The notes beneath the pieces were generated by a model. The model saw only the letters and a list, made by a program, of their open reading frames with translations. It did not search any database and had not been told where the DNA came from. DNA of 64,000 bases from Anaerolineae bacterium (GTDB taxonomy: Bacteria > Chloroflexota > Anaerolineae > Aggregatilineales > Phototrophicaceae): the NCBI GenBank assembly GCA_022820665.1, contig JAJEFB010000036.1:1-64000 (forward strand). The letters are read 5' to 3'. Numbering within the stretch: the stretch's first letter is position 1; every line of letters begins with the position of its first letter. The position numbers and the translations under genes are program-made. Positions 36,810-47,259 of this stretch are shown here, piece after piece.

Positions 36810-37322
36810 GTGACGTCAATATATACCATTGGTTACGGCAACCGTACAACAGAAGTGTTTCTCACACTTTTGAAGCAATACCACATAGATGTAGTGGTGG
36901 ATGTTCGGTCGCAACCAGTTTCAAAATATAACGCAGATTTCACCAAACAGCGGTTGAGCAGAATCTTGAGCCGGGCTCAAATCCAATACGAGTTTATGGG
37001 TGATTTACTGGGAGGTCGTCCAGACGACAAGGGATGTTTCAGCTACAGCGCCAAAAGAAAGACTAAGCTCCTTGATCCCAGAAAATGCGAAACTAAGGAC
37101 TCTTATATGAAAGGGATTTCGAGGCTAAAGTCGATGCGATCACAGGGACGCGGAATCGCACTCATGTGCAGCGAGCTTGAACCAGAAAGATGTCACCGTG
37201 GATACGTTATTGGAAAGACACTTGAGCGAGAAGACGTCGATGTCGTACACATTGACAAAGATGGGACGTTCAAGCCGCAAGCAGATATACCCGACATGAT
37301 TTACCAGCCCTCGTTGCTCTGA
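36810..37322 (+). CDS. DUF488 family protein
   Basis: 170 residues from GTG 36810 behind CAGGAA. Family blocks are YTIGYGNRTTEVFLTLL, VVDVRSQPVSKYNADF and the C-terminal LMCSELEPERCHR, where the Cys...E...CHR pattern is the hallmark of DUF488. The enzyme activity is not established; the conserved Arg/Cys/His residues suggest a nucleotide- or nucleic-acid-related hydrolase or sensor. It is first of three tightly packed AT-rich genes, the next starting 13 bases after its stop. Composition and placement point to a transferred cassette inserted between sppA and pepF. Confidence 0.85.
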   Translation: MTSIYTIGYGNRTTEVFLTLLKQYHIDVVVDVRSQPVSKYNADFTKQRLSRILSRAQIQYEFMGDLLGGRPDDKGCFSYSAKRKTKLLDPRKCETKDSYMKGISRLKSMRSQGRGIALMCSELEPERCHRGYVIGKTLEREDVDVVHIDKDGTFKPQADIPDMIYQPSLL

Positions 37323-37335
37323 AAGGAAAACGCTA

Positions 37336-37914
37336 GTGGATACTATTGAGAAGAAACTTGAATTTAAACTTTTCACAATTGGTGTCTACGGCTATTCGGA
37401 GGACGCCTTTTTTGACGAACTGCTTTCGCACAAAATAGATCTATTCATTGATATTCGCGCCCGGCGAAAAATGTCTCGCTGGTCAAGCTACGGTTTTGTA
37501 AACAAGACTGCTCTGATAAACAAGTTGGGAGAGATCGGTATTGAGTACGTCCATTTGAAGCAACTTGCGCCTACGGATGAAATCCGAGCCCTTCAGCACC
37601 AGGCAGACAAAACGGCAAGGATACGCAAACGCGATCGAACCGAGTTGAGCGAGGCGTACAAAAGAGCTTATCGGCGGGATATCCTCAAGAATCGAAAGCA
37701 AAAGGAAGGAAACAAGCTGCATGTATTGCAACTTTTGACGCAAGCACGGGAGAATGCTGGATATACTGGTGTACATCCGAAAAACATGGTTCTGTTTTGT
37801 GTAGAAGGAAATGCGAAAGCCTGCCACCGTTCACTAGCCTATAAGAAGTTTAACAGCGAATTGAAACAGAAAGGTTATGAAGTTAAGCCAGTCAAGCATT
37901 TAAAAGCGAAATAG
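37336..37914 (+). CDS. Second DUF488-like protein (divergent subfamily)
   Basis: 192 residues from GTG 37336 behind AAAGGAAAACGC. It has the same fold signature as the preceding gene in a diverged form: FTIGVYGYSEDAFFDELL, LFIDIRARRKMSRWSSYGF and a C-terminal LFCVEGNAKACHRS. The central part (TDEIRALQHQADKTARIRKRDRTELSEAYKRAYRRDIL) is a basic helical insertion not found in the first copy. Co-occurrence of two unlike DUF488 proteins argues for a heteromeric complex or sequential steps and against simple duplication. The third gene starts nine bases after its stop. Confidence 0.75.
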   Translation: MDTIEKKLEFKLFTIGVYGYSEDAFFDELLSHKIDLFIDIRARRKMSRWSSYGFVNKTALINKLGEIGIEYVHLKQLAPTDEIRALQHQADKTARIRKRDRTELSEAYKRAYRRDILKNRKQKEGNKLHVLQLLTQARENAGYTGVHPKNMVLFCVEGNAKACHRSLAYKKFNSELKQKGYEVKPVKHLKAK

Positions 37915-37923
37915 GAGTTTGAG

Positions 37924-38562
37924 ATGACACTTGTTTTGATTCTTGGACGCACAGAAATGTATCACGGGCACTGTATAGGGGGCCGGGTGCTGGAAACGGG
38001 GAGAAACGTTCGTTTGCAGAAGCCAAATGGATATGCGCAGCCATCTAACTCTCCAATGAAAATAGGAGATATCTGGGACATGGAATTAAGGGAACGTCTA
38101 TCTAACGAGATAATCCCCCCGCATACCGAAGATGTATGTGTACATGGAATGCGATTCGTCGAGAAAGTTGAGCTCAGAAAGTTAGAGGAATACATTACTC
38201 GTAACTATTCACCAGAGACGGTTAAACCAAAACAGCTCTTTGATGAGAAAATCAAAATCAATAAGTTCAAACGTGCACGTATTTGGTCAGGTGATAATGT
38301 ACCTAGTTACAGCATAGGGTTCTGGCGGTTGGACAAGGCATTGTACAAATGCAAAAATGAATATGACAGTACAAGATACGCATACTGCAGTGTAGATGTG
38401 AGTTGCGATCTAGACGACGAAGATTTGGTACTGGATGTGCCCTACAAGGGTGTATTGAAAGAAACAATTGACTGCATACCTGCAGGCACAATATTACGTT
38501 TTTCATTGGGAAGAATCTACAAAGGCAGCTACTGGCTACAACTCTCCGGCTGGTTTCTCTAA
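37924..38562 (+). CDS. Uncharacterised protein, possibly dual OB-fold
   Basis: 212 residues; ATG 37924 behind AGGAGTTTGAG. It begins TLVLILGRTEMYHGHCIGGRVLETGRNVRLQ, a Cys/Gly-rich beta pattern I associate with the dual-OB domain proteins reported beside DUF488 genes. The recall is uncertain and the match is by eye. The C-terminal half is also beta-rich (YCSVDVSCDLDDEDLVLDVPYKG, TILRFSLGRIYKGSYWLQLSGW), consistent with a second small barrel. OB folds commonly bind nucleic acid or nucleotides. It is the last gene of the three-gene cassette; pepF follows 17 bases later with normal composition. Confidence 0.55.
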   Translation: MTLVLILGRTEMYHGHCIGGRVLETGRNVRLQKPNGYAQPSNSPMKIGDIWDMELRERLSNEIIPPHTEDVCVHGMRFVEKVELRKLEEYITRNYSPETVKPKQLFDEKIKINKFKRARIWSGDNVPSYSIGFWRLDKALYKCKNEYDSTRYAYCSVDVSCDLDDEDLVLDVPYKGVLKETIDCIPAGTILRFSLGRIYKGSYWLQLSGWFL

Positions 38563-38579
38563 CACAAAGGACAACACCC

Positions 38580-40382
<1,803 letters not shown>

Positions 40383-40425
40383 GTGGATGACGGACAACAT
40401 ACTCATGATATAGAAGGACGCAACG

Positions 40426-40914
40426 ATGCAAGCCGATGCTATTCAATTCGACAGGGAGACCGCGATTGACATGGCGGTGTATTCGGGCAACCTGTTATAT
40501 TGAGCGGCTGACGAAGCGCACTCATTTGCGTTGACACTTATCGTCTCCAACCTATTTGAAATCATAGGGGAGGGCGAGACGAGCGCTGATCGCTTTGCTG
40601 ATGGATTCGCCAAGGTGGCGCGACTCGCAGACATAGATGCGACTGTGTTGGGCTGGGATTCAATCTGTATTGCCAAAGCGATCCGGAATTGGATTGATCA
40701 TGGGCTAAGACTTGATAGACCACAAGAAATGAACGGCAGGACCAAAGCCAGAGCAACAATAGAAAGAATCGGTTTTATACCCGTTATAGAGGAAAGTGTC
40801 AGTGACGACATTTATCGTGTATACTGTAACAAGGACGATAGCTTTGAGTTGTTCTTTTCTCCAACTAGGTTTTGGTCCTATGTGCTAGACTGGTACGAAG
40901 GTAGAAATAGCTGA
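40426..40914 (+). pseudogene. Hypothetical gene interrupted by an in-frame TGA
   Basis: ATG 40426 has a good ribosome site (AGAAGGA, seven bases away). It opens a frame that reads 25 codons, meets TGA at 40501-40503, then continues without interruption to 40914. The downstream part alone would have to start at TTG 40531, which has no ribosome site. The encoded protein (VSNLFEIIGEGETSADRFADG, IAKAIRNWIDHG, DDSFELFFSPTRFWSYVLDWYEG) is small, soluble and of no family I recognise. Most likely this is one 162-codon gene with a nonsense change at codon 26. The next gene overlaps its stop as TGATG, so the two form a unit. Confidence 0.5.
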
Positions 40915-41180
40915 TGAGGAAGCAATTCGTACTCTTCAAACCCGGCGGAAGGCAGATAAGTGGATACAGTTATGGCAAGTTAGTGGAGCGACGATATATT
41001 GACGTCGTCCCTACTAAAATCGCATCGCCTGATCGCGATAAATTCATACAGATGGTTGAGCAGCAGCAGCTAACTGACGAAGAGTTGCGCGAGTGCCGCA
41101 TTGGTTATGTCGATGACAAGGGAGTCGGCACTTATTGCAGTTGGCAAGAGTTTTTAGACCTAGCGGCGGAATCTGGCTGA
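40914..41180 (+). CDS. Small hypothetical protein
   Basis: 88 residues, with ATG 40914 overlapping the preceding stop (TGATG), which implies translational coupling. The product (KQFVLFKPGGRQISGYSYGKLVERRYIDVV, FIQMVEQQQLTDEELRECRIGYVDDKG) is hydrophilic, mixed alpha/beta, without motifs I recognise. Together with the interrupted upstream gene it resembles a two-gene accessory unit, of the size of toxin-antitoxin or immunity pairs. Nothing in the sequence proves that role. Confidence 0.5.
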   Translation: MRKQFVLFKPGGRQISGYSYGKLVERRYIDVVPTKIASPDRDKFIQMVEQQQLTDEELRECRIGYVDDKGVGTYCSWQEFLDLAAESG

Positions 41181-41317
41181 CTCGCTACCACAAAATACGG
41201 ATGGCCAAACTGATGGTGAAGCTGTCGATTGTGAGAGCCTTCGTGAAATCAACGTATAGTTTGATGTACCCTCAGTAACGACCCCTGACCGCATCATTTA
41301 GGTGAGAAAGTCAGATT

Positions 41318-42604
41318 TCAGTCTTCAATCGCCTGATTTGCCAGCACGCGCAACTCGCGCCGGATGGGATATGATGACGAGGGCATTAGCTGGGTCAAAA
41401 AGATGACGGTCATCTGCTGCTTTGGATCAACCCAGAAGGCTGTGCTCGCCGCCCCGCCCCAGGAAAATTCGCCCGGCGAGCCCAAAATATGAGCCGCCGC
41501 CGGGTCCAGCAAGACAGCGCCTCCCAGCCCAAAACCGACGCCATCGTGACGGGTTTCGCTGCGTAAGCCTCCGCGGCGCAGGTTGTATCTGGCGCCGAGA
41601 CCAACGCCAATGGCTTGCGAGCGCGTTTCGTTCGTGAGTATATAGCCCATGCTCGACAGATCGCAATTACCCGGCAGATGGTTGCTGGTCATTAACTCAA
41701 CCGTTTTGCGCCCAAGCAAACGCACAGCATCGAGCGCGCCCTTGTTGAGCAGCATTTGGCAAAAGCGTAGATAATCGCCGGCGGTCGAGACCAGACCACC
41801 GCCTCCGGAGTACAGCTTTATCCGCTTCAAGTACGCGCTTTCGTCCGGCTTGTCGATGAGGCGAAAACCGCCGCCTGCACGTTCGTAGTTCGCCGCAAAA
41901 CGGTCTACTTTTTCCGGCGACATCATGAAGGCGGTATCCACCATGCCCAGTGGCTCTAGGATCTGTTCGGCGAAAAATCGATCGAGCGATTGACCCGAGA
42001 TGACTTCGATCACATAGCCCAGGACATCGGTGGCGACGCTGTAGCTCCAGCGAGTCCCGGGCGAAAACAGCAGGGGCAGCTCGCTGAGATGACCGATCAT
42101 GTCAGCCAGTGACTTGTCTGCACCGAGTAAATCGCGGTTGCGATACATGGCGTCGATAGGATGCGCATGGATATGGCCATAGGTCAAGCCCGATGTGTGG
42201 GTCAGCAAGTCGCGGATGGTCATTTCGCGCTCGACAGGGACGGTCAGGTAGCTCTCGGCATTACCGGACTCGAAGACTTCAAGCTGCTTGAACCCAGGAA
42301 TATACTCGGACACCGGATCATCGAGTTGAAGCAAGCCACGCTCGTATAGCATCATCACGCCGACCGAGGTGATGGGCTTGGTCATCGAATAAATGCGAAA
42401 GATGCTATCTTCCTCGACGGGCAGCCCGGCTTCGACATCTCTCAAGCCACAGCGATGCAGATAAGCGGCTTTCCCGCGCCGGGCGACCAGGACGAGATAC
42501 CCGGGGATCTTGCCTTCGTCAACATAGCGATCGAAATGATCCGCGATACAGTTGAGACGGGCTGAAGATAATCCAAGGCTCTCAGGGCGTGTTAAGTCGA
42601 TCAT
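41318..42604 (-). CDS. Beta-lactamase-fold serine hydrolase (EstB/family VIII esterase-like)
   Basis: 428 residues. The SxxK motif is SMTK (73-76), and a tyrosine of the YxN-equivalent motif lies in RWSYSVATDVLG. The C-terminal WGGAASTAFWVDPK supplies the third conserved region (W-G-G in place of KTG). These features mark class C beta-lactamase-like esterases and not true lactamases; no signal peptide is present. Such enzymes hydrolyse short-chain esters and lactones. It lies 18 bases downstream of a Baeyer-Villiger monooxygenase gene on the same strand, whose ester or lactone product it could hydrolyse. That coupling is inferred from position and chemistry. Confidence 0.85.
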   Translation of the reverse strand: MIDLTRPESLGLSSARLNCIADHFDRYVDEGKIPGYLVLVARRGKAAYLHRCGLRDVEAGLPVEEDSIFRIYSMTKPITSVGVMMLYERGLLQLDDPVSEYIPGFKQLEVFESGNAESYLTVPVEREMTIRDLLTHTSGLTYGHIHAHPIDAMYRNRDLLGADKSLADMIGHLSELPLLFSPGTRWSYSVATDVLGYVIEVISGQSLDRFFAEQILEPLGMVDTAFMMSPEKVDRFAANYERAGGGFRLIDKPDESAYLKRIKLYSGGGGLVSTAGDYLRFCQMLLNKGALDAVRLLGRKTVELMTSNHLPGNCDLSSMGYILTNETRSQAIGVGLGARYNLRRGGLRSETRHDGVGFGLGGAVLLDPAAAHILGSPGEFSWGGAASTAFWVDPKQQMTVIFLTQLMPSSSYPIRRELRVLANQAIED

Positions 42605-42622
42605 TCTTCGCTATCTCCGCAA

Positions 42623-44221
42623 TTACGACAGCACAAAGCCCTCGTAGCCCTTGGCGACAACCTCTTCGCATTTTTCAACGTAGGGCGGGAAGCCCGGCAA
42701 GGGCATGAATACCCGCGGCTTGCCGGGAATGTTATACCCCTGATACCAATTCTGGCATGACACCCACAGGGTTTGATTTGCCACCTCATTGACGTGAGCG
42801 ACCCAGGCTTCCTGGGCGGCTTCGGTGGCCTCGATGCTGGCGTGGTCGTTTTTGACCATAAAGCCAATGCAGTCCGTCACCCATTCAACGTGCTGCTCGA
42901 TGGCCACCATCATATTCGTCAAAACTGAGGGACTGCCTGGACCCGTAATAGTAAAGAGGTTGGGGAAGCCTTGGACTTGAAGGCCCAGGTAATTGACCGG
43001 ACCGTGCGACCACTTTTCGCGCAGGGGCAGCCCACTACGCCCGCGGATGTCGATCCTGAGCAAAGCGCCGGTCATGGCATCAAAGCCGGTGGCGAGGACG
43101 ATGAGGTCGAGGTCATAATCGGCCTCGGTTGTTCGGATGCCATTTGGAGTGATCGCCTCAATGGGGGCGGTGTTGATATCGACCAGCAACACATTGGGCC
43201 GATTGTAGGTTTCGAAATAACCGCTATCTAGCACAGGGCGTTTGCAATGAATCGTATAGTCGGGGGTTAGCATCTCTGCGACTTTCGGGTCTTTCACGAT
43301 ATCGTGGATTTTCGCCCGCACGAAATCCGCTGTCACTTTATTGCTTTCGGGATTAACCGTGATGTCGTTGAAAGCGCCGAAGAAGGGGAAACCGCCAAGC
43401 TGCCAGCGCTCCTCCAGGACAAGTTGTTGTTCTTCCTCGCTCACCTCCGCGGCCGAAAAGTCGTTGGCCGGGATGTGAGACAATTGCGCGCCCGACTGCA
43501 GCCGATTGCGGGCGCGAAAGCCGGCGTAGTCGGCCTTGATCTCGGCTACCATTTCGGGATCAGACTGGCGATTATGAGCCGGTACAGACCATTGTGGCGA
43601 GCGCTGAAAAACTGTGAGATGCGCCGCCTGCTCGGCAATGACCGGAATCGCCTGCACCGCTGACGAACCTGTGCCGATAATCCCGACTCGTAGCCCGCTG
43701 ATGTCGACGCCCTCATGCGGCCAGCGCCCGGTGTGGTGGATGGGACCGCTGAAGGTTTCCATCCCGTCTATTGCCGGTACGTTAGGGGCTGAAATGCTGC
43801 CCGTGGCCATAACCAGAAACTGAGCCGACATTTCGGCGCCGTCATCGGTCGCGAGCCGCCATTGGCTGGCCGCTTCATCATATATGGCCGCTTCGACCCT
43901 GGTGTCGAAAGTAATATCTCGGCGCAGATCAAAGCGATCGGCGACGTGGTTCAAATACTTGAGTATTTCGGGCTGGGTGGGATATCGCTCGGGCCACTCC
44001 CACTCCTGCTGGAGGTCTTCATCAAAGCTGTAAGAGTACTCCAAGGTGTCCGTATCGCAGCGCGCGCCGGGATAGCGATTCCAGTACCAGGTGCCGCCGA
44101 CGCCACTGCCCGCTTCGATGACACGCGCCGACAAGCCTAACTTGCGCATGCGGTACAGCATATACATGCCGGAGATACCGGCGCCGACAATGATGACATC
44201 GAAATTGTCCGCTGAATCCAT
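42623..44221 (-). CDS. Baeyer-Villiger flavin monooxygenase (CHMO/PAMO-like)
   Basis: 532 residues. The FAD-binding GAGISG (13-18), the second NADPH-binding GTGSSAVQ and the Baeyer-Villiger fingerprint FSGPIHHTGRWP (157-168, FxGxxxHxxxWP) are all intact. GVGGTWYWNRYPGARCDTDTLEYSYSF is the typical segment of cyclohexanone/phenylacetone monooxygenases. These enzymes insert one oxygen from O2 beside a ketone, giving an ester or lactone with NADPH as reductant. The neighbours are two SDRs and an alcohol dehydrogenase upstream (ketone supply) and an esterase downstream (ester removal). The ketone is unknown. Confidence 0.92.
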   Translation of the reverse strand: MDSADNFDVIIVGAGISGMYMLYRMRKLGLSARVIEAGSGVGGTWYWNRYPGARCDTDTLEYSYSFDEDLQQEWEWPERYPTQPEILKYLNHVADRFDLRRDITFDTRVEAAIYDEAASQWRLATDDGAEMSAQFLVMATGSISAPNVPAIDGMETFSGPIHHTGRWPHEGVDISGLRVGIIGTGSSAVQAIPVIAEQAAHLTVFQRSPQWSVPAHNRQSDPEMVAEIKADYAGFRARNRLQSGAQLSHIPANDFSAAEVSEEEQQLVLEERWQLGGFPFFGAFNDITVNPESNKVTADFVRAKIHDIVKDPKVAEMLTPDYTIHCKRPVLDSGYFETYNRPNVLLVDINTAPIEAITPNGIRTTEADYDLDLIVLATGFDAMTGALLRIDIRGRSGLPLREKWSHGPVNYLGLQVQGFPNLFTITGPGSPSVLTNMMVAIEQHVEWVTDCIGFMVKNDHASIEATEAAQEAWVAHVNEVANQTLWVSCQNWYQGYNIPGKPRVFMPLPGFPPYVEKCEEVVAKGYEGFVLS

Positions 44222-44256
44222 AGCTTAATCCCGTCGTCAGTACAAATTGCTCAAGC

Positions 44257-45087
44257 TTAATTCATCACGAATCCGCCCGCTACGGTCAAAGAAATTCCCG
44301 TCACATTGTTAGCGCGCGTCAGGTACAGCGCCGCTTCAGCCATATCGCCGGGCCGCTGTTCTCGACCTAATGGGACACGATCTTGGATGACGGCAGCAAA
44401 AGTGTCTTCAATCGTATCTGTGCCGTACTCTTGCTGTCGCTGCTTTGATTTTGAAAGATGATCAAACCACATAGATGTATCGACATTGCCCGGGCAGATG
44501 GCATTCACCCGGATTGAGAACTCGGCAAGCTCTGCGGCCATGGACTGGGTCAAGCCAATCGCCGCGAATTTTGAGGCGCAGTAGGCACCCATGTGCGCAA
44601 ATCCTCTCTTGCCGGCGACCGAAGCAATGTTGATAATGACCCCGCCATTTTTCGCCAGATGGGGAATCGCCGCCTGCGACATCAAGAAGATGCCCTTGAC
44701 GTTTACCGCAAAGAGACGGTCCCAATCGGACTCGGCGAAGTCCACAATCGGTCCCGTCTGAATAATGCCCGCATTGTTCACCAAGATATCTAATCCGCCA
44801 TAAGCTTCGACCGATCTTTCAACAAGATTTTGACATGAAGCGCGGTCTGATACGTCGACTTCAATCGCCATGCATGTTCCGCCACGCTTGTTGATTTCGC
44901 TTGCGGCCGCTTCCAATTCGTTTTTGGCAGAGAGTGAGTAATGCCAATCCGCCGACGGATTGACCGCCAGCGAGCCCAAATCAGCAACGACGACGGTTGC
45001 TCCCTCCGTGGCAAACGCTTCGGCGATTCCCCGCCCGATCCCGCGAGCAGCGCCGGTAACGACTACGGTTTTGCCATCTATCCGCAT
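44257..45087 (-). CDS. Short-chain dehydrogenase/reductase, second tandem copy
   Basis: 276 residues from ATG 45087; a longer in-frame start at 45135 overlaps the preceding gene and is not needed. It is a classical SDR: TGAARGIGRG (TGxxxGxG), NNAG, the active-site Ser in INIASVAGKRG, YCASK (YxxxK) and the C-terminal LTVAGGF. It should oxidise an alcohol or reduce a ketone with NAD(P). It is a recent duplicate of the gene just upstream; the block coding VDVSDRASCQNLVERSVEA is nearly identical in DNA as well. The insertion NPSADWHYSLSAKNELEAA in the cofactor region is shared by both copies and suggests NAD preference is tuned similarly. Confidence 0.88.
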   Translation of the reverse strand: MRIDGKTVVVTGAARGIGRGIAEAFATEGATVVVADLGSLAVNPSADWHYSLSAKNELEAAASEINKRGGTCMAIEVDVSDRASCQNLVERSVEAYGGLDILVNNAGIIQTGPIVDFAESDWDRLFAVNVKGIFLMSQAAIPHLAKNGGVIINIASVAGKRGFAHMGAYCASKFAAIGLTQSMAAELAEFSIRVNAICPGNVDTSMWFDHLSKSKQRQQEYGTDTIEDTFAAVIQDRVPLGREQRPGDMAEAALYLTRANNVTGISLTVAGGFVMN

Positions 45088-45103
45088 AGGCGTCGCTCGA
45101 TCC

Positions 45104-45934
45104 TTAGGAAAGCCCAATCCCATTGCCGCCATCAACCGAGAGCGAGGCCCCGGTCACGCTGTCGGCGCGAGTCAAGTATAATGCTGCATCGGCAATCTCT
45201 TCGGGCGCCTGCTTGCGGCCCAAGGGAACGGTATCTTTGACGAAGGCGTCGAAGGCCTCTTCAAATGATTGCCCGGGGTATTGCTGAAGGCGGTGCTTGA
45301 CCAGGTAATCGAATTGCATCGGAGTAAAGACATTGCCCGGACAGATGGCATTCACCCTGATGGAAATTTCGGCGAGCTCGGCAGCCATGGATTGGGTTAA
45401 GCCGATCACCGCAGCTTTTGAGGCGCAGTAGGGACCATTGAACGCGGATCCGCGTTTGCCGGCGTTCGAGGCGATGTTTATGATGACCCCGCCCCTCTTT
45501 GCGAGGAAGGGAATCGCCGTTTGCGACATCAAGAAGACGCCCTTGACGTTTACAGCAAAGATTCGATCCCAAGTAGATTCGGCAAAATCTGCAATTCGTC
45601 CAAGTTTTATAATGCCTGCGTTATTCACCAAGATATCTAATCCGCCAAATGCCTCGACCGATCTTTCAACAAGGTTTTGACATGAAGCGCGGTCTGATAC
45701 GTCTACTTCGATCGCCATACACTCCCCATCGCGCTCGCCGATTTCGCGCGCAGTAGCGGCTAACTCGGTTTCGGCCGAGAGCGAGTAATGCCAATCTGCC
45801 CCCGCTCCAACCGCCAGCGAGCCCAAATCAGCGGCGAGGACGTTTGCACCTTCCCGGGCAAATGCTTCGGCGATAGCGCGCCCGATCCCGCGGGCAGCGC
45901 CGGTTACGATAACGGTTTTGCCCTTGATCTGCAT
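45104..45934 (-). CDS. Short-chain dehydrogenase/reductase, first tandem copy
   Basis: 276 residues with the same SDR motif set as its tandem partner: TGAARGIGRA, NNAGIIKLG, INIASNAGKRG, YCASK and SLSVDGG. Substrate-loop residues differ most (QFDYLVKHRLQQYPGQSFEEAFDAF against DHLSKSKQRQQEYGTDTIEDTFAAV), so the pair probably acts on different alcohols or stereoisomers. The partner begins 16 bases after its stop. It is transcribed with the alcohol dehydrogenase gene upstream and the Baeyer-Villiger gene downstream. Confidence 0.88.
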   Translation of the reverse strand: MQIKGKTVIVTGAARGIGRAIAEAFAREGANVLAADLGSLAVGAGADWHYSLSAETELAATAREIGERDGECMAIEVDVSDRASCQNLVERSVEAFGGLDILVNNAGIIKLGRIADFAESTWDRIFAVNVKGVFLMSQTAIPFLAKRGGVIINIASNAGKRGSAFNGPYCASKAAVIGLTQSMAAELAEISIRVNAICPGNVFTPMQFDYLVKHRLQQYPGQSFEEAFDAFVKDTVPLGRKQAPEEIADAALYLTRADSVTGASLSVDGGNGIGLS

Positions 45935-45973
45935 GACCGCCTCTCGATCTGATTAAGAACGCGGTTCAAATTT

Positions 45974-47059
45974 TCACGTCAAATCCAAGACACTGCGCGC
46001 CACCTCCCCCTTACCCAAGGCGTCAAAAGCCTCATTGACGCCTTCGAGGGGATAGACGCGCGTCACCAACTCGTCCAGCTTGAGCTTGCCCGCTTTGTAA
46101 AGGCTAAATATGCGGGGAAAATCCAGCCGGGGGCGACAGCTGCCATACATTGAGCCGATGACCGTCTTCTCGAGCGCGAGAATTTTGGCGTCAAAATCAA
46201 GCGGGGTGTTGTCGGGGGCATGGCCGACAAGAACAGTGACGCCTCGTCGTCGGGTAGAAAGTATTGCCTGTTTATAGGGCTCAGGCACCAAGCCGATAGC
46301 TTCAAAGGCGTAGTGGACACCCTTGCCATCCGTTAGCTCCTTGATGGCCGCAACCGGGTCAACATGCGCTGAACTGACCGTATGCGTGGCGCCAAACAAT
46401 TTTCCCATTTCGAGTTTGTTGTCAAGGATATCGACGGCGATAATCGGCTCCGCGCCGGCGATTGCTGCGCCCTGGATTACGTTCAGCCCGACGCCGCCAC
46501 AGCCGAAGACGGCGACAGACTTGCCAGCCTCGACATTGCCGGTGTTCAGGGCGGCTCCCACTCCGGTCATCACGCCACAGCCGACCAGCGCAGCCTGCGC
46601 AAAAGGGATCTCCCGATCAATCGGGATAGCGACATCTTGGGGAACGATGGTCTCGGTGCTGAAAGTACCGAGGGCATTCATCCGTTTCATGGGGCGGTCG
46701 CTGTCCGCGGAAAGGGGCTGCCCCCGTCGGTCCCAGGGCTCCTCACAGAGATTGGAGTAGCCCACCTGGCACATCTCGCAAAGGCCGCAGTTGCGCGTCC
46801 AAGACAGCACGACGTGATCGCCGGCTTTGACACTGTGAACCGCCGAGCCAACTTCCTCGACCACGCCCGCCCCCTCGTGACCCAGAATCACGGGCGGGCG
46901 GTTGATATCCACCCATTCCCCCTTGACGATATGCCAGTCCGAGTGGCAGACGCCGCTGGCCATTAACCGGACGCGAACCTGATCATCTTTGATGTCGGGC
47001 AAATCAAAGCGTTCAATCACCAGTGGGGTATTCGCTTCGTATAGGACTGCCGCTTTCAT
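45974..47059 (-). CDS. Zinc-dependent alcohol dehydrogenase (class III-like MDR)
   Basis: 361 residues of the medium-chain dehydrogenase family, complete in zinc ligands: the catalytic Cys in GVCHSDWH, the GHEGAGVVEEVG block and the structural cluster CGLCEMCQVGYSNLC. The cofactor motif GCGGVGLN and the NAD-type acidic Asp (AVDILDN) follow. It resembles the mycothiol/glutathione-formaldehyde group and Rxyl_3153-type dehydrogenases. It oxidises primary or secondary alcohols with NAD. It heads the distal alcohol/ketone gene group; a MITE-like element lies just upstream, between it and the 3-hydroxyacyl-CoA-dehydrogenase-like gene. Confidence 0.9.
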   Translation of the reverse strand: MKAAVLYEANTPLVIERFDLPDIKDDQVRVRLMASGVCHSDWHIVKGEWVDINRPPVILGHEGAGVVEEVGSAVHSVKAGDHVVLSWTRNCGLCEMCQVGYSNLCEEPWDRRGQPLSADSDRPMKRMNALGTFSTETIVPQDVAIPIDREIPFAQAALVGCGVMTGVGAALNTGNVEAGKSVAVFGCGGVGLNVIQGAAIAGAEPIIAVDILDNKLEMGKLFGATHTVSSAHVDPVAAIKELTDGKGVHYAFEAIGLVPEPYKQAILSTRRRGVTVLVGHAPDNTPLDFDAKILALEKTVIGSMYGSCRPRLDFPRIFSLYKAGKLKLDELVTRVYPLEGVNEAFDALGKGEVARSVLDLT

Positions 47060-47130
47060 TGGCGCGTTCCTTAATCTTTTTATTTGGGAGTATAACCCGC
47101 TCGCTAAACTTTAGCGCATTCGACTAATCT

Positions 47131-47259
47131 GGGTAGTGTATCCTTTTCGGTTGAAATATTTTTAAGCAGTCCTCGACATGAGAGCCTTAACCCAAAATAC
47201 GAACGACGTTGGCAGGTGGCTGTTGTTCTTTAATTTCAACCGACTTCAATACGCCACCC
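47131..47259. mobile_element. 129-bp MITE-like element with 27-bp TIRs and 6-bp TSD
   Basis: Bases 47131-47157 and the inverse of 47233-47259 agree at 20 of 27 positions, including both tips (GGGT) and the inner CGGTTGAAAT. They are flanked on both sides by TAATCT (47125-47130 and 47260-47265), the expected target-site duplication. The 75-base core codes for nothing. The right end touches the stop codon of the 3-hydroxyacyl-CoA-dehydrogenase-like gene. The left end recurs exactly at 114-139 in opposite orientation. No transposase is present in the window, so it would be a non-autonomous element. Confidence 0.7.
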
